Below are positions 41,461 through 50,086 of a stretch of DNA of 53,539 nucleotides, piece after piece. The notes under the pieces are model-generated. The model saw only the letters and a list, made by a program, of their open reading frames with translations. It had not been told where the DNA came from and searched no databases. The DNA comes from Alphaproteobacteria bacterium HGW-Alphaproteobacteria-1. Its GTDB lineage: Bacteria > Pseudomonadota > Alphaproteobacteria > Rhodobacterales > Rhodobacteraceae. Numbering within the stretch: the first letter of the stretch is position 1; every line of letters begins with the position of its first letter. Location: contig PHEQ01000019.1 in NCBI GenBank assembly GCA_002842985.1, positions 1-53,539 on the forward strand. The letters are read 5' to 3'. The translations under genes were made by a program, and so were the position numbers.

Positions 41461-42908
41461 TCGGACCGGCCTGGAGGCGCATCAACGCGCAGTTGATGAC
41501 ATACACCACCCGCTGCCTGCCCTTCGCGGATGCGGCAAGCGAGGGCCTGCCGCTGCCGCAACTTCTGCGCCTGTCGCTGTTTCAGGTCTCGGTCGGCATG
41601 GCGACGGTGCTGCTTCTGGGCACGCTCAACCGCGTTATGATCGTGGAATTGTCTGTGCCCGCGCTCGTGGTCGCCGCCATGATCGCGCTGCCGGTGCTGA
41701 TCGCGCCGTTCCGCGCGCTTCTGGGCTTTCGCTCGGACACCTATCGCAGCGCATTGGGGTGGAAGCGCATCCCCTACCTTTGGTTCGGCTCGCTGTGGCA
41801 GATGGGCGGGCTGGCCGTCATGCCCTTCGCCCTGCTGGTGCTCTCTGGTCAGCAAGCCGTTGGTCCGGCATGGGCGGGCGAGGTGCTCGCGGCGATGGCA
41901 TTCCTGATGACCGGCCTCGGTCTGCACATGACGCAGACCGCCGGGCTGGCGCTGGCCTCGGACCGCGCCACCGACGAGACGCGCCCCCGCGTGGTGGCTC
42001 TGCTTTACGTGATGTTCCTGCTGGGCATGGCGGTCTCGGCCATCGTGATCGGCTGGCTTCTGCGCGATTTTGCGCCCTTCACGCTGGTGCGCGTGGTGCA
42101 GGGCGCGGCCTCGGTCGGGATCATCCTCAACCTCATTGCGCTCTGGAAACAGGAAAAGCTCACGCCCATGAGCCGCAGCGAACGCGCCGCCCCGCGCCCG
42201 CGTTTCCGCGATGCCTGGGCCGACCTGATGGCGGGCGGCACGGCGGGGCGGCTCTTGGCGGTTGTCTTCCTTGGCACCATGGCCTTCAACATGCAGGATG
42301 TGCTGCTGGAGCCCTACGGCGGCGAGGTTCTGGGCCTGTCGGTCTCGGCCACCACGCTCTTGACGGCGATCTGGGCCATGGGCGCGCTGGCCGGTTTTGC
42401 GCTGGCGGGGCGCGCGCTGCTCAAGGGTGCCAATACCTATCGCATGGCCGGGCACGGGCTGCTTGTCGGGCTCATGGCCTTTGCCACGGTGATCTTTGCC
42501 GCCCCCATGCAGGCCCCGGCGCTGTTCTACACCGGGGCGGCGCTGATCGGCTTTGGCGCGGGTCTCTTCGCCGTCTCGACGCTCACCGCCGCGATGACGC
42601 TGGCAGCGGGCGTTGCGGGCAACGGGCTGGCGCTCGGGGCCTGGGGCGCGGCCTCTGCCACGGCGGCGGGGCTGTCCATCGCCATCGGCGGAGGCCTGCG
42701 CGATCTGGTCAATCACCTCGCGCTCTCAGGCGCTTGGGGCGAGGCGCTTGCCACCCCTGCCACCGGCTATTCCACCGTCTATCACCTTGAGATCGCCTTG
42801 ATCTTTATCACGCTTGTCGTTCTCGGGCCGCTTGTGCGCCACGGGGTTCAGGGCGGCAGCACCACCCCGGGGAGCACCCGCATCGGACTCGCGGATTTCC
42901 CCACATGA
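41457..42908 (+). CDS. lhaA: LhaA, light-harvesting 1 assembly protein (PucC family)
   Basis: A 483-aa 12-helix protein of the BCD/PucC transporter family: LLLGTLNRVMIVELSVPA, FRSDTYRSALGWKRIPYLWFG, MQDVLLEPYGGEVLGLSVS. LhaA promotes LH1 antenna assembly around the reaction centre. ATG 41457 overlaps the bchM stop; longer frames are not conserved. In Rhodobacter a puhA promoter lies inside lhaA; I could not pick one out here. puhA follows after 28 bp. Confidence 0.94.
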   Translation: MIGPAWRRINAQLMTYTTRCLPFADAASEGLPLPQLLRLSLFQVSVGMATVLLLGTLNRVMIVELSVPALVVAAMIALPVLIAPFRALLGFRSDTYRSALGWKRIPYLWFGSLWQMGGLAVMPFALLVLSGQQAVGPAWAGEVLAAMAFLMTGLGLHMTQTAGLALASDRATDETRPRVVALLYVMFLLGMAVSAIVIGWLLRDFAPFTLVRVVQGAASVGIILNLIALWKQEKLTPMSRSERAAPRPRFRDAWADLMAGGTAGRLLAVVFLGTMAFNMQDVLLEPYGGEVLGLSVSATTLLTAIWAMGALAGFALAGRALLKGANTYRMAGHGLLVGLMAFATVIFAAPMQAPALFYTGAALIGFGAGLFAVSTLTAAMTLAAGVAGNGLALGAWGAASATAAGLSIAIGGGLRDLVNHLALSGAWGEALATPATGYSTVYHLEIALIFITLVVLGPLVRHGVQGGSTTPGSTRIGLADFPT

Positions 42909-42936
42909 TACCTTCCTCTCGAAAGGAGCAGGACCA

Positions 42937-43710
42937 ATGACCGCAACATTTTTTGGCGAATTCGACCTGGCGAGCCTGTCGCTCTGGCTGTTCTACGGCT
43001 TTTTCGCGCTGCTGATCTTCTACATCCAGCGCGAGAACATGCGCGAGGGCTACCCGCTCGAGGACGATGACGGCAACCCTTCGGCCAATCAGGGCCTCTT
43101 TCCGGTGCCCGATGACAAGACCTTCAAACTGCCCCATGGGCGCGGCGAAGTGACCGTGCCCTCGGGCCAGAACGCCGACCGCAAGGACCTTGCCCTGCGC
43201 AAGACCGCCCATGGCAACGGATTTCCGTTCGAGCCGACCGGCGATCCGATGGCCGATGGCGTCGGCCCCGCCTCCTGGGCGCCGCGCCGCGATGTGCCGG
43301 AACTGGACGGCCACGGCCATCCCAAGATCGTGCCGATGTCGGGCGCAGAGCAGTTCCACGTCTCGGCCGGGCGCGACCCGCGCGGCCTGCCGGTGGTCGC
43401 AGGCGATGGCGAAACCGTCGGCACGATCTCGGACATGTGGATCGACGAGCCCGAACAGCTTGTCCGCTATCTCGAGATCGAGCTTGACGCGGATCACGGC
43501 GGCGGCAAGCGGCTGGTGCCGATGACCTTCGCGCGCATCTGGGGCGGCAAGGTCAAGGTGCGCTCGATCTTCGGCAAGCATTTCGCCGGTGTGCCGCAGC
43601 ACGCCTCGCCCCGGCAGGTGACCCTGCTCGAGGAGGACAAGATCGCCGGCTACTACGGCGGCGGCACGCTTTATGCTTCCGAGGCTCGGCTCGAGCCGCA
43701 ACTGGGATGA
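42937..43710 (+). CDS. puhA: photosynthetic reaction centre H subunit
   Basis: A 257-aa H subunit. One membrane helix near residues 12-32 (LASLSLWLFYGFFALLIFYI) is followed by the conserved RENMREGYPLE. The cytoplasmic PRC-barrel domain includes VPMSGAEQFHVSAGRDPRG, WIDEPEQLVRYLEIEL and ITLLEEDK-like VTLLEEDKIAGYYGGG. It caps L/M and guides proton uptake to QB. AAAGGAG stands eight bases before the ATG. The L, M and antenna genes (puf) are not in the window. Confidence 0.97.
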   Translation: MTATFFGEFDLASLSLWLFYGFFALLIFYIQRENMREGYPLEDDDGNPSANQGLFPVPDDKTFKLPHGRGEVTVPSGQNADRKDLALRKTAHGNGFPFEPTGDPMADGVGPASWAPRRDVPELDGHGHPKIVPMSGAEQFHVSAGRDPRGLPVVAGDGETVGTISDMWIDEPEQLVRYLEIELDADHGGGKRLVPMTFARIWGGKVKVRSIFGKHFAGVPQHASPRQVTLLEEDKIAGYYGGGTLYASEARLEPQLG

Positions 43711-43720
43711 GGGCAGGACA

Positions 43721-44353
43721 ATGAGCCACGACGATTTCGCATCCGAGCCGGTCCGCGGCCTGCCCGAAACCCCGCCCGAGGGCGAGCGCATCCTGTGGCA
43801 GGGCCGCCCGCACGGCTTCTGGCTGAGCTGGGAGTCGCTCAGCCTGCCATGGGTCGCGGGATATTTCGCGCTGCTGGCGGGCTGGCGCTTTGTCAGCGTG
43901 ATCGACCAGGTCCCGGTGGCGCGCGCCGTGGCCATGTCCCTGCCCTTCGTCATCATGGGGGCGGTGGTCCTCGTGATGCTCCTGGTGGTGGGCTATGTGC
44001 AGGCGCGCGCCACGGTCTACACGATCACCAATCGCCGCGTGGCCATGCGCATCGGCGCGGCGCTGACCGTCACGCTCAACCTGCCCTACACGCAGATCGC
44101 CAAGGCCGATTTCCGGCCCGGGCGCGGTGGCACCGGCACAATCGCGCTTGACCTCATGGGCGATACGCGGCTGAGCTACCTGGTCTGCTGGCCGCATGTG
44201 CGTCCCTGGGTGATGCGCCGCACGCAGCCCGCGCTGCGCTCCATCCCCGAGGCCGAGAAGATCGCGCAGCTTCTGGCCGAGGCCGCCGAGACGCGGCTCT
44301 CGACCCCACAGATCGCGCGCCGTCCCGCCACGGCCCCCATGGCCGCCGAATAA
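43721..44353 (+). CDS. puhB: reaction centre assembly protein PuhB
   Basis: A 210-aa membrane protein with a short N-terminal cytoplasmic part (ILWQGRPHGFWLSWESLSLPWVAGYF), two hydrophobic hairpins (about 40-60 and 70-95), and a PH-like C-terminal domain (TVYTITNRRVAMRIGAAL). PuhB aids reaction centre assembly in Rhodobacter. It lies between puhA and puhC with short gaps (10 and 12 bp), as is usual. Confidence 0.93.
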   Translation: MSHDDFASEPVRGLPETPPEGERILWQGRPHGFWLSWESLSLPWVAGYFALLAGWRFVSVIDQVPVARAVAMSLPFVIMGAVVLVMLLVVGYVQARATVYTITNRRVAMRIGAALTVTLNLPYTQIAKADFRPGRGGTGTIALDLMGDTRLSYLVCWPHVRPWVMRRTQPALRSIPEAEKIAQLLAEAAETRLSTPQIARRPATAPMAAE

Positions 44354-44365
44354 GGAGCCAGACCG

Positions 44366-44848
44366 ATGACCGCCACCGCCTCTTCCCGCCACACTGCCCC
44401 GCGCTACAAGGCCCCGGCCGACCGCGATCTCGTGCCGCGCGCCATGGTGCGCGCGATGCTGGCGCTGGTGCTCACGGTGCTGGCGCTGGTAAGCTACTAC
44501 GTCTACACCGACCGCCCCCTTGTCGCCACGCCGCCCGAGGCCGAGGTGATCCTCGAGCGCACAGTGTTCCTGACGGGCGAGATGAGCGGGGCGGCCACCG
44601 TGCTGGACGCCCAGGGCACGCTGATCGGCCGCCTTTCGCCCGAAACGGGCGGTTTCATCGCCGGGGTTGGCCGTGTGCTCGACCGCGAACGCACCAAGCA
44701 CGGGGTGTCTCTGACCGGCCCGGTCACAATCATCGGCCGCGCCGATGGCCGCGTCTCGATCCACGACCCCTCGACCGGCTGGGGCGCGGATCTCATGGGC
44801 TTTGGCCAGGACAATGCGCGCGCCTTCGTCCGCCTGCTCGCGCAATAG
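44366..44848 (+). CDS. puhC: photosynthetic complex assembly protein PuhC
   Basis: A 160-aa protein with a basic N-terminus, one membrane helix (about 29-48, VRAMLALVLTVLALVSYYVY) and a periplasmic domain ending MGFGQDNARAFVRLL. PuhC acts in LH1-reaction centre assembly. AAGGAG precedes the ATG. Gene order puhB-puhC is conserved. Confidence 0.92.
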   Translation: MTATASSRHTAPRYKAPADRDLVPRAMVRAMLALVLTVLALVSYYVYTDRPLVATPPEAEVILERTVFLTGEMSGAATVLDAQGTLIGRLSPETGGFIAGVGRVLDRERTKHGVSLTGPVTIIGRADGRVSIHDPSTGWGADLMGFGQDNARAFVRLLAQ

Positions 44849-44862
44849 AAAGGAAGACTGCC

Positions 44863-45159
44863 ATGGGACTTCTGACCAGAGAAATCGAACGCGCCCCCTG
44901 CACCGTCGAGGTCAGCCATTGTTTCGAGAGCCTGCACGCGCATGTGCGTTTCGACAACGGCGCGGTGATCCATCCCGGTGACGAGGTCAGGGTCCACGGC
45001 CCCGAGATCATGGCCCCTTACGGCGAGGTGGTGCGCGAGACGCGCGAGGCCACCATCATCCGCGCAAGCAGCCTTGAGCGCCTCTGGACCCGCCTCACGG
45101 GCGATTTCGAGGTGATGGAGCTTTGCGAATTCTCGTTCTCCGAGGAGGTGACGCTATGA
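44863..45159 (+). CDS. conserved photosynthesis-cluster protein of unknown function (98 aa)
   Basis: A 98-aa soluble protein (MGLLTREIERAPCTVEVSH, then PGDEVRVHGPEIMAPYGEVV) with no membrane segment. Proteins of this kind recur between puhC and acsF in purple bacteria, but I know no proven role; co-expression suggests help in pigment-protein assembly or in the cyclase reaction. AAAGGAAG lies before the ATG, and its stop overlaps the acsF start. Confidence 0.8.
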   Translation: MGLLTREIERAPCTVEVSHCFESLHAHVRFDNGAVIHPGDEVRVHGPEIMAPYGEVVRETREATIIRASSLERLWTRLTGDFEVMELCEFSFSEEVTL

Positions 45160-46280
45160 ACATGCCGATCAAACATACCGCCGACGCCACCACCGTCGAG
45201 GAGGGCCTCGCCATCCAGGAGGAGCAGGCCAGGTTCGACAGCAAGGCCGCAACCGAGGTGGCGATGCAGAACACGCTGCTGACGCCGCGCTTTTACACCA
45301 CCGATTTCGACGAGATGGACGCCATCGACGTGACGCCGGTGCGCGCGGACTGGGACAAGCTCATCGCGCAGATGGAGGCCGACCCGAACAAGGGTCATTT
45401 CAAGAAGAACGAGGACTGGGACCATATCGACTGGGACGGGATGGAACCGGGCCTGCGCAAGGAATTCATCGACTTTCTCATCTCTTCCTGCACCGCCGAG
45501 TTCTCGGGCTGCGTGCTCTACAAGGAGATGAAGCGACGCGGCAACAATCGCGACATCACCCAGCTTTTCCAGCTCATGGCCCGCGACGAGGCCCGCCACG
45601 CGGGGTTCATCAACGACGCCCTGCGCGAGGCGGGTGTGGCGGTGAACCTGGGCTTTCTGACCCAGAAGAAGAAATACACCTATTTCCGGCCCAAGTTCAT
45701 CTATTACGCCACTTATCTCAGCGAAAAGATCGGCTATGCCCGCTACATCACCATTTTCCGGCACCTGGAAGCGCATCCCGAACACCGCTTCCACCCGATC
45801 TTCAAATGGTTCCGCGAGTGGTGCAATGACGAGTTCAGCCATGGCGAGGCGTTCGCCCTGCTGATGAAGACCGACCCCAAGCTGACCAGCGGCACCAACG
45901 TGCTCTGGATCAAGTTCTTCCTGACCGCCGTTTACGCCACCATGCATGTGCGCGACCACCAGCGCCCCGCCTTTCACGCCGCCCTTGGCGTCGATCCGGA
46001 CTGGTATGGGCACGAGGTCTTCACCAAGACGAGCGAGATATCGAAACAGATCTTCCCGATCACCCTCGATATCGACCACCCGCGCTGGCACGCTGGCCTG
46101 AAGCGGCTGCAAGTGGCCAATGCCGACCTGGCGCGGGCGCGCGCGGGCAGCGGCGTGGGCGCATGGCTTCGGGGCCTCGGCGCACAGGTTCGCGCGGCGA
46201 CGGCCTTTGTCAACCTCTTGACCATCCCGGCGAAAAAGCACGCCGTGCCCGTCAGCACGCGGCTCGAACCGGCCTACTGA
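45156..46280 (+). CDS. acsF: aerobic Mg-protoporphyrin IX monomethyl ester oxidative cyclase
   Basis: A 374-aa di-iron oxygenase that forms ring E using O2. Carboxylate/His ligand motifs are visible in the four-helix core: SSCTAEFSGCVLYKE near 110-124, RDEARHAGFI near 144-153, LEAHPEHRF near 204-212, and CNDEFSHGEAF near 221-231. ATG 45156 is preferred (GAGGAGG upstream, ATGA overlap with the previous gene). Together with BchE it gives the cell a cyclase for oxic and for anoxic conditions. Confidence 0.97.
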   Translation: MNMPIKHTADATTVEEGLAIQEEQARFDSKAATEVAMQNTLLTPRFYTTDFDEMDAIDVTPVRADWDKLIAQMEADPNKGHFKKNEDWDHIDWDGMEPGLRKEFIDFLISSCTAEFSGCVLYKEMKRRGNNRDITQLFQLMARDEARHAGFINDALREAGVAVNLGFLTQKKKYTYFRPKFIYYATYLSEKIGYARYITIFRHLEAHPEHRFHPIFKWFREWCNDEFSHGEAFALLMKTDPKLTSGTNVLWIKFFLTAVYATMHVRDHQRPAFHAALGVDPDWYGHEVFTKTSEISKQIFPITLDIDHPRWHAGLKRLQVANADLARARAGSGVGAWLRGLGAQVRAATAFVNLLTIPAKKHAVPVSTRLEPAY

Positions 46281-46286
46281 GACCCC

Positions 46287-46336
46287 GTGGGGGGCCAGCC
46301 CCCCACACCCCCCGGAGTATTTCCGGAACGATGAAG
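46287..46336 (+). repeat. intergenic repeat element between acsF and puhE
   Basis: Perfect hairpin GTGGGGGG-CCAG-CCCCCCAC (46287-46306), then ACCCCCC and AGTATTTCCGGAACGATGAA. The last part is identical to the copy inside bchB. It fills the acsF-puhE gap. The hairpin could stabilise the acsF message end or lower read-through. Confidence 0.8.
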
Positions 46337-46345
46337 GAGCGACGC

Positions 46346-47149
46346 TTGCACAGTCCCTGGATCGCGGCCCTTGCGGCGCTGTTTCTCTGGTGGTTTTCCA
46401 CCGGGGCGATCCTTGTGGTGGTGCGTCTGCTGGAGCGCCGCAGCGAGGCCGCGCGCCGCGCCGTGGTGCTTGCCGCGCTGCCGGTCATGGGCCTTGGGAT
46501 CTGGGGCTACGAGGCAACGCTGGGGGCCCTGAGCGTTGGCGCGGCCTATGGCGCGTTTCTGGCCGCGCTGGCGATCTGGGGCTGGATCGAGCTGGCCTTT
46601 CTGCTGGGCGTGATCACCGGCCCCAACGCGCGCCCCTGCCCCGATGATGTTCCGGAATGGGAGCGGTTCCTTCGCGCCTGGGGCACGCTGGCCTTTCACG
46701 AAATGCTGCTGGTGGCGGTGCTGGCGCTGATGTGGGCCACGGGCGCGGGCGCACCCAATGGCACCGGGCTCTGGACCTTTACCATGCTTTATGGCGCGCG
46801 GGTTTCGGCCAAGCTCAACCTTTATGCCGGGGTGCCGCGCATCAACGTGGAATTCATCCCCCCCCATCTGCGCCACATGGCCAGCCATTTCCGCATTGCC
46901 CGCCCCGGTTGGGTGTTTGCGGTGGCCGTGACCGGCCTCACGCTCGCGCTGGCCTGCTGGGTGGAGCGCGCGATTGCCGCTGAGGCGTCCGGCGCGCTGG
47001 TGGGCCACGCGCTGCTGGCCGCGATCACGGGCCTCGCGCTTCTCGAACACTGGCTGATGGTTCTGCCATTGCCCGATGCGAAACTCTGGCGCTGGATGAT
47101 GCCCGCGCCCAAACAGGACAAGAGACCGGAGGGACATCATGGATTTTGA
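46346..47149 (+). CDS. puhE: photosynthetic complex assembly protein PuhE
   Basis: A 267-aa membrane protein with about seven hydrophobic segments ([32 protein letters not shown]) and [22 protein letters not shown] near 151-172. PuhE (ORF274-type) influences reaction centre and bacteriochlorophyll levels in Rhodobacter. I choose TTG 46346 because AAGGAG stands seven bases upstream and homologues start near PWxxAL. The in-frame ATG at 46331 belongs to the repeat element (GATGAAG) and lacks a ribosome site; it would add five residues. The 3' end overlaps hemA by 11 bp. Confidence 0.9.
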   Translation: MHSPWIAALAALFLWWFSTGAILVVVRLLERRSEAARRAVVLAALPVMGLGIWGYEATLGALSVGAAYGAFLAALAIWGWIELAFLLGVITGPNARPCPDDVPEWERFLRAWGTLAFHEMLLVAVLALMWATGAGAPNGTGLWTFTMLYGARVSAKLNLYAGVPRINVEFIPPHLRHMASHFRIARPGWVFAVAVTGLTLALACWVERAIAAEASGALVGHALLAAITGLALLEHWLMVLPLPDAKLWRWMMPAPKQDKRPEGHHGF

Positions 47150-48353
47150 CGCGCTTTTTTCCGCGCAGCTCGACGCGCTGCGCGAGGATGGCAATTACCG
47201 CATCTTCGCCGAACTGGAGCGCCGCTGCGGTGCCTTTCCACGCGCCAAGAGCCACGATGACGACGCACCGGACGAGGTGACGGTCTGGTGTTCGAACGAC
47301 TATCTCGGCATGGGCCAGCACGAGGCCGTGCGCACGGCAATGAAGGACGCGGTGGACCGCTGCGGCACCGGCGCGGGCGGCACGCGCAACATTTCGGGCA
47401 CCGCCCATGACCATGTCGTGCTCGAACGCGAGATCGCCGATCTGCACGGCAAGGAGGCGGCGCTTCTGTTCACCTCGGGCTATGTCTCGAACTGGGCCGC
47501 GCTCTCGACCCTGGGCAGCCGCCTGCCCGATGCGGTGATCCTGTCGGACGCGCTCAACCATGCCAGCATGATCGAGGGCATCCGCCATTCGCGCGCGCAC
47601 AAGGTTCTGTGGAAGCATAACGACGCGGAGGATCTCGACCGCAAGCTCGCGGCCCTGCCCGCCAACGCGCCCAAGATCGTGGCTTTTGAGTCGGTCTATT
47701 CCATGGATGGCGACATCTGCCCGATGGAGGAGATCGTCGAGGTCGCCGAGAAACACGGCGCGATGACCTATCTCGACGAGGTGCACGCCGTGGGCCTTTA
47801 TGGTCCGCGCGGCGGCGGTGTGTCCGAAGAACGCGGCCTTGCCCACCGGATCACCCTGATCGAGGGCACATTGGGCAAGGCCTATGGCTGCATGGGCGGC
47901 TATATCAGCGGCTCGGCCAGCTTGTGCGATTTCATCCGCAGCTTTGCGTCGGGCTTCATCTTCACCACCGCGCTCCCGCCGGCCGTCGCCGCCGCCGCGA
48001 CCGCAAGCATCCGGCATCTCAAGCAGTCGCAATCCGAGCGCGCAGCACAGCGCGCCCGCGTGGCCTATCTCCGCGCACGGCTTGACGCCGCGGGCATCCC
48101 GCATCTCGCCAACCCCAGCCATATCATCCCGGTGATGATCAAGGACCCGGTCAAATGCCGGATGCTGGCCGATATCCTGATGCGCGACTGGGGCATCTAC
48201 GTGCAGCCGATCAACTATCCCACCGTGCCCAAGGGCACCGAACGGCTGCGCTTTACCCCCGGCCCGCTGCACAGCGAGGCCGATATCGACCGGCTGGTAG
48301 GTGCCTTGGGTCAGCTTTGGCGTCAATGCGCGCTGGCGCACGCGGTGGCGTAG
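47139..48353 (+). CDS. hemA: 5-aminolevulinate synthase
   Basis: A 404-aa PLP enzyme of the C4 pathway: glycine plus succinyl-CoA to 5-aminolevulinate, the first step toward heme, bacteriochlorophyll and B12. Conserved stretches are [11 protein letters not shown] near 48-58, [13 protein letters not shown] near 77-89, [11 protein letters not shown] near 185-195, [15 protein letters not shown] near 214-228, and the PLP lysine in [13 protein letters not shown] (Lys near 247). It closes the puh operon, so ALA supply follows photosynthetic expression. A split tmRNA gene lies convergently just downstream. Confidence 0.97.
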   Translation: MDFDALFSAQLDALREDGNYRIFAELERRCGAFPRAKSHDDDAPDEVTVWCSNDYLGMGQHEAVRTAMKDAVDRCGTGAGGTRNISGTAHDHVVLEREIADLHGKEAALLFTSGYVSNWAALSTLGSRLPDAVILSDALNHASMIEGIRHSRAHKVLWKHNDAEDLDRKLAALPANAPKIVAFESVYSMDGDICPMEEIVEVAEKHGAMTYLDEVHAVGLYGPRGGGVSEERGLAHRITLIEGTLGKAYGCMGGYISGSASLCDFIRSFASGFIFTTALPPAVAAAATASIRHLKQSQSERAAQRARVAYLRARLDAAGIPHLANPSHIIPVMIKDPVKCRMLADILMRDWGIYVQPINYPTVPKGTERLRFTPGPLHSEADIDRLVGALGQLWRQCALAHAVA

Positions 48354-48368
48354 GAGAGGAAGGAAAGT

Positions 48369-48682
48369 GCAGGCTTCTGTTGCCAGGTGCCTGCGAACCC
48401 CGCCTTACCTTGCTAGAGGCAAGGGCTTCAGTTTTCGGTTTGGTTACTGCTTACGCAGCAACGGCCACCGGAGCACGGTTGTCATTTGCAACTGTACGTT
48501 TCGGACCGATAACGGTGGTACCTCACCGGGACAAAGCATAACCCCTTTAGACGTTCGTCGATCCTGTTTCGACCCCATGATCCCCAAATGAAGGATTTCT
48601 GGTGGAGTCGCCGGGTACCGCCCCCGGGTCCGATCCGCGTATTACGAGCGCATTTATGTCCATAGTCCCCGTTGCCGGGAAC
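48369..48682 (-). ncRNA. ssrA: transfer-messenger RNA, alphaproteobacterial two-piece (permuted) form
   Basis: Read on the minus strand, the acceptor piece comes first and ends GGTACCCGGCGACTCCACCA at 48600. A short spacer follows, then the coding piece from about 48584 (GGGGATCATGGGGTCGAAAC). The tag frame (48489-48451) reads ANDNRAPVAVAA and stops at TAA, close to known alphaproteobacterial tags. GGGG near the coding 5' end pairs with CTCC before the CCA. A -10-like TATATT lies at 48689-48694. Near the far end a GCAGGC/GCCTGC hairpin (48369-48394) may end the transcript. The RNA rescues stalled ribosomes with SmpB. Piece ends are approximate. It occupies the whole gap between hemA and the P450 gene. 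Confidence 0.93.
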
Positions 48683-48721
48683 ACTATGAATATAGGCATG
48701 CCTCGACCGCTTGGCTAGGGG

Positions 48722-50086
48722 TCAGCGCGGCGAAATCGACAGCCATATCCCATCGCGCCCGCGCACCGTCAGATGCGCCACCGGCATGGCGGGGCGCTCC
48801 GTCACGGTCTCGAAGCGCAAGGCCCGCACCAGCATCGACAGCAAAAGCGGCCCCTCGATCATTGCAAACCCCGCCCCGGTGCAGACGCGCGGCCCGGCCG
48901 AGAACGGCATGAAGGCGCGGCGCAGACCGTCCCGCCCGTTCTCGGTGGCGTAGCGCGCCGGATCAAACTCGTCGGGCCGCTCCCACAGCCGCTCGTGGCG
49001 GTGCAGGTGCCAGGGGCTGAGCACGACCTGCGCGCCCTTGACCACATCGCGCCCGCGAAACTGCTCGGGGCAGGCCGCCTCGCGCACCATCATCGGCACC
49101 GGCGGATAGAGGCGCAACGTCTCGCGGAACACGTCGCGTGCGAGCCTGAGCCGCCCCATATCGGCGAACCCGGGCGCACGGTTGCCCATCACCTCTGCCG
49201 CCTCCGACGCCACGCGGTCCTGCCAATCGGGGAAAAGCGCCAGCAGATAAAGCGCCCAGGCCAGCGCCGAGGCGCTTGTCTCATGCCCCGCTAGAAAGAA
49301 GATCGCCACCTGATCGACCATTTCGGCGGTGTCGAACCGCTCGCCCGTCTCCGGGTCTGCCGTGGTCATGATCTTGGTGGCCAGATCGTCGGGCGCGGTG
49401 CCCGCCGCGATCTGCGACATGCGCGCCGCCGTCAGCCCCTCGATCAGCGCCCGGATGCGCCGCGCCGTCGCCACCGTCTTGCGCCGGTGAAAGCGCGGGA
49501 ACCAGCGCGGCAGCGGCACGAAGGCGGCGAGGTTCAGGACCGGCTGTGTGCGCTGATGGGCCTTGAACTCGGCAAAGACCTGCGCCGCCGTCGCATTTTC
49601 GATCGGTAGCGAAAACAGCGTGCGAAAGATCACATCCGCCGCCGCGTGGCTGGTGTGTTCCTCGATCTCGACGGGCGCGCCATTTGCCAGCCGCGCCAGC
49701 CGCGTCACCGCCCCCTGCCCCGCCGCCACCATCGCCGGGAAGGTATCGCGCAGCCGCCCGCCCTCGAAGGCCGGGTCGATGATCCGCCTCTGCCGCTTCC
49801 ATGTCGCGCCGTTGGTCACGAAAACCGACTGCCCGAGCAGGGGCCGCAACCCCTCGGATACGCGCGTGGATTTGGGAAAGTCTCCGGGGCGTTCCTTGAG
49901 CACCAGATCGACAAGCGCGGGATCGTTGCAGAGGTAAGAGCGAAAGAACGGCGTGCGAAATTCCGCCATCCAGGCGCGATAGAGCCGCGCGGGTTGCGCC
50001 GAGAGGATATCGTCGCGGAAAAGCCGCATGTAGCGCCAGAGCGAGACCCGCTCGGCCCGTGCGGGCGGCTTGGGCGGGATCGTCAT
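48722..50086 (-). CDS. cytochrome P450
   Basis: A 454-aa soluble P450. I-helix oxygen site AGHETSA near 267-273, ExxR in FRETLRLYPPVPM near 317, a PERF-like DEFDPARYA, and the heme loop FSAGPRVCTGAGFA with Cys402. Such bacterial P450s hydroxylate lipids, terpenes or carotenoid-like substrates with ferredoxin partners. No ferredoxin is adjacent and the substrate is unknown. It resembles the P450s often found beside roseobacter photosynthesis genes, but that is only positional. Its ATG overlaps the stop of the upstream hydrolase gene. Confidence 0.92.
   Translation of the reverse strand: MTIPPKPPARAERVSLWRYMRLFRDDILSAQPARLYRAWMAEFRTPFFRSYLCNDPALVDLVLKERPGDFPKSTRVSEGLRPLLGQSVFVTNGATWKRQRRIIDPAFEGGRLRDTFPAMVAAGQGAVTRLARLANGAPVEIEEHTSHAAADVIFRTLFSLPIENATAAQVFAEFKAHQRTQPVLNLAAFVPLPRWFPRFHRRKTVATARRIRALIEGLTAARMSQIAAGTAPDDLATKIMTTADPETGERFDTAEMVDQVAIFFLAGHETSASALAWALYLLALFPDWQDRVASEAAEVMGNRAPGFADMGRLRLARDVFRETLRLYPPVPMMVREAACPEQFRGRDVVKGAQVVLSPWHLHRHERLWERPDEFDPARYATENGRDGLRRAFMPFSAGPRVCTGAGFAMIEGPLLLSMLVRALRFETVTERPAMPVAHLTVRGRDGIWLSISPR

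Noticed and set aside
48155..48591. Open frames running from hemA into the downstream gap (128 and 96 codons)
   Set aside because: They overlap the tmRNA gene and the hemA end; the tag sequence on the other strand explains the region.
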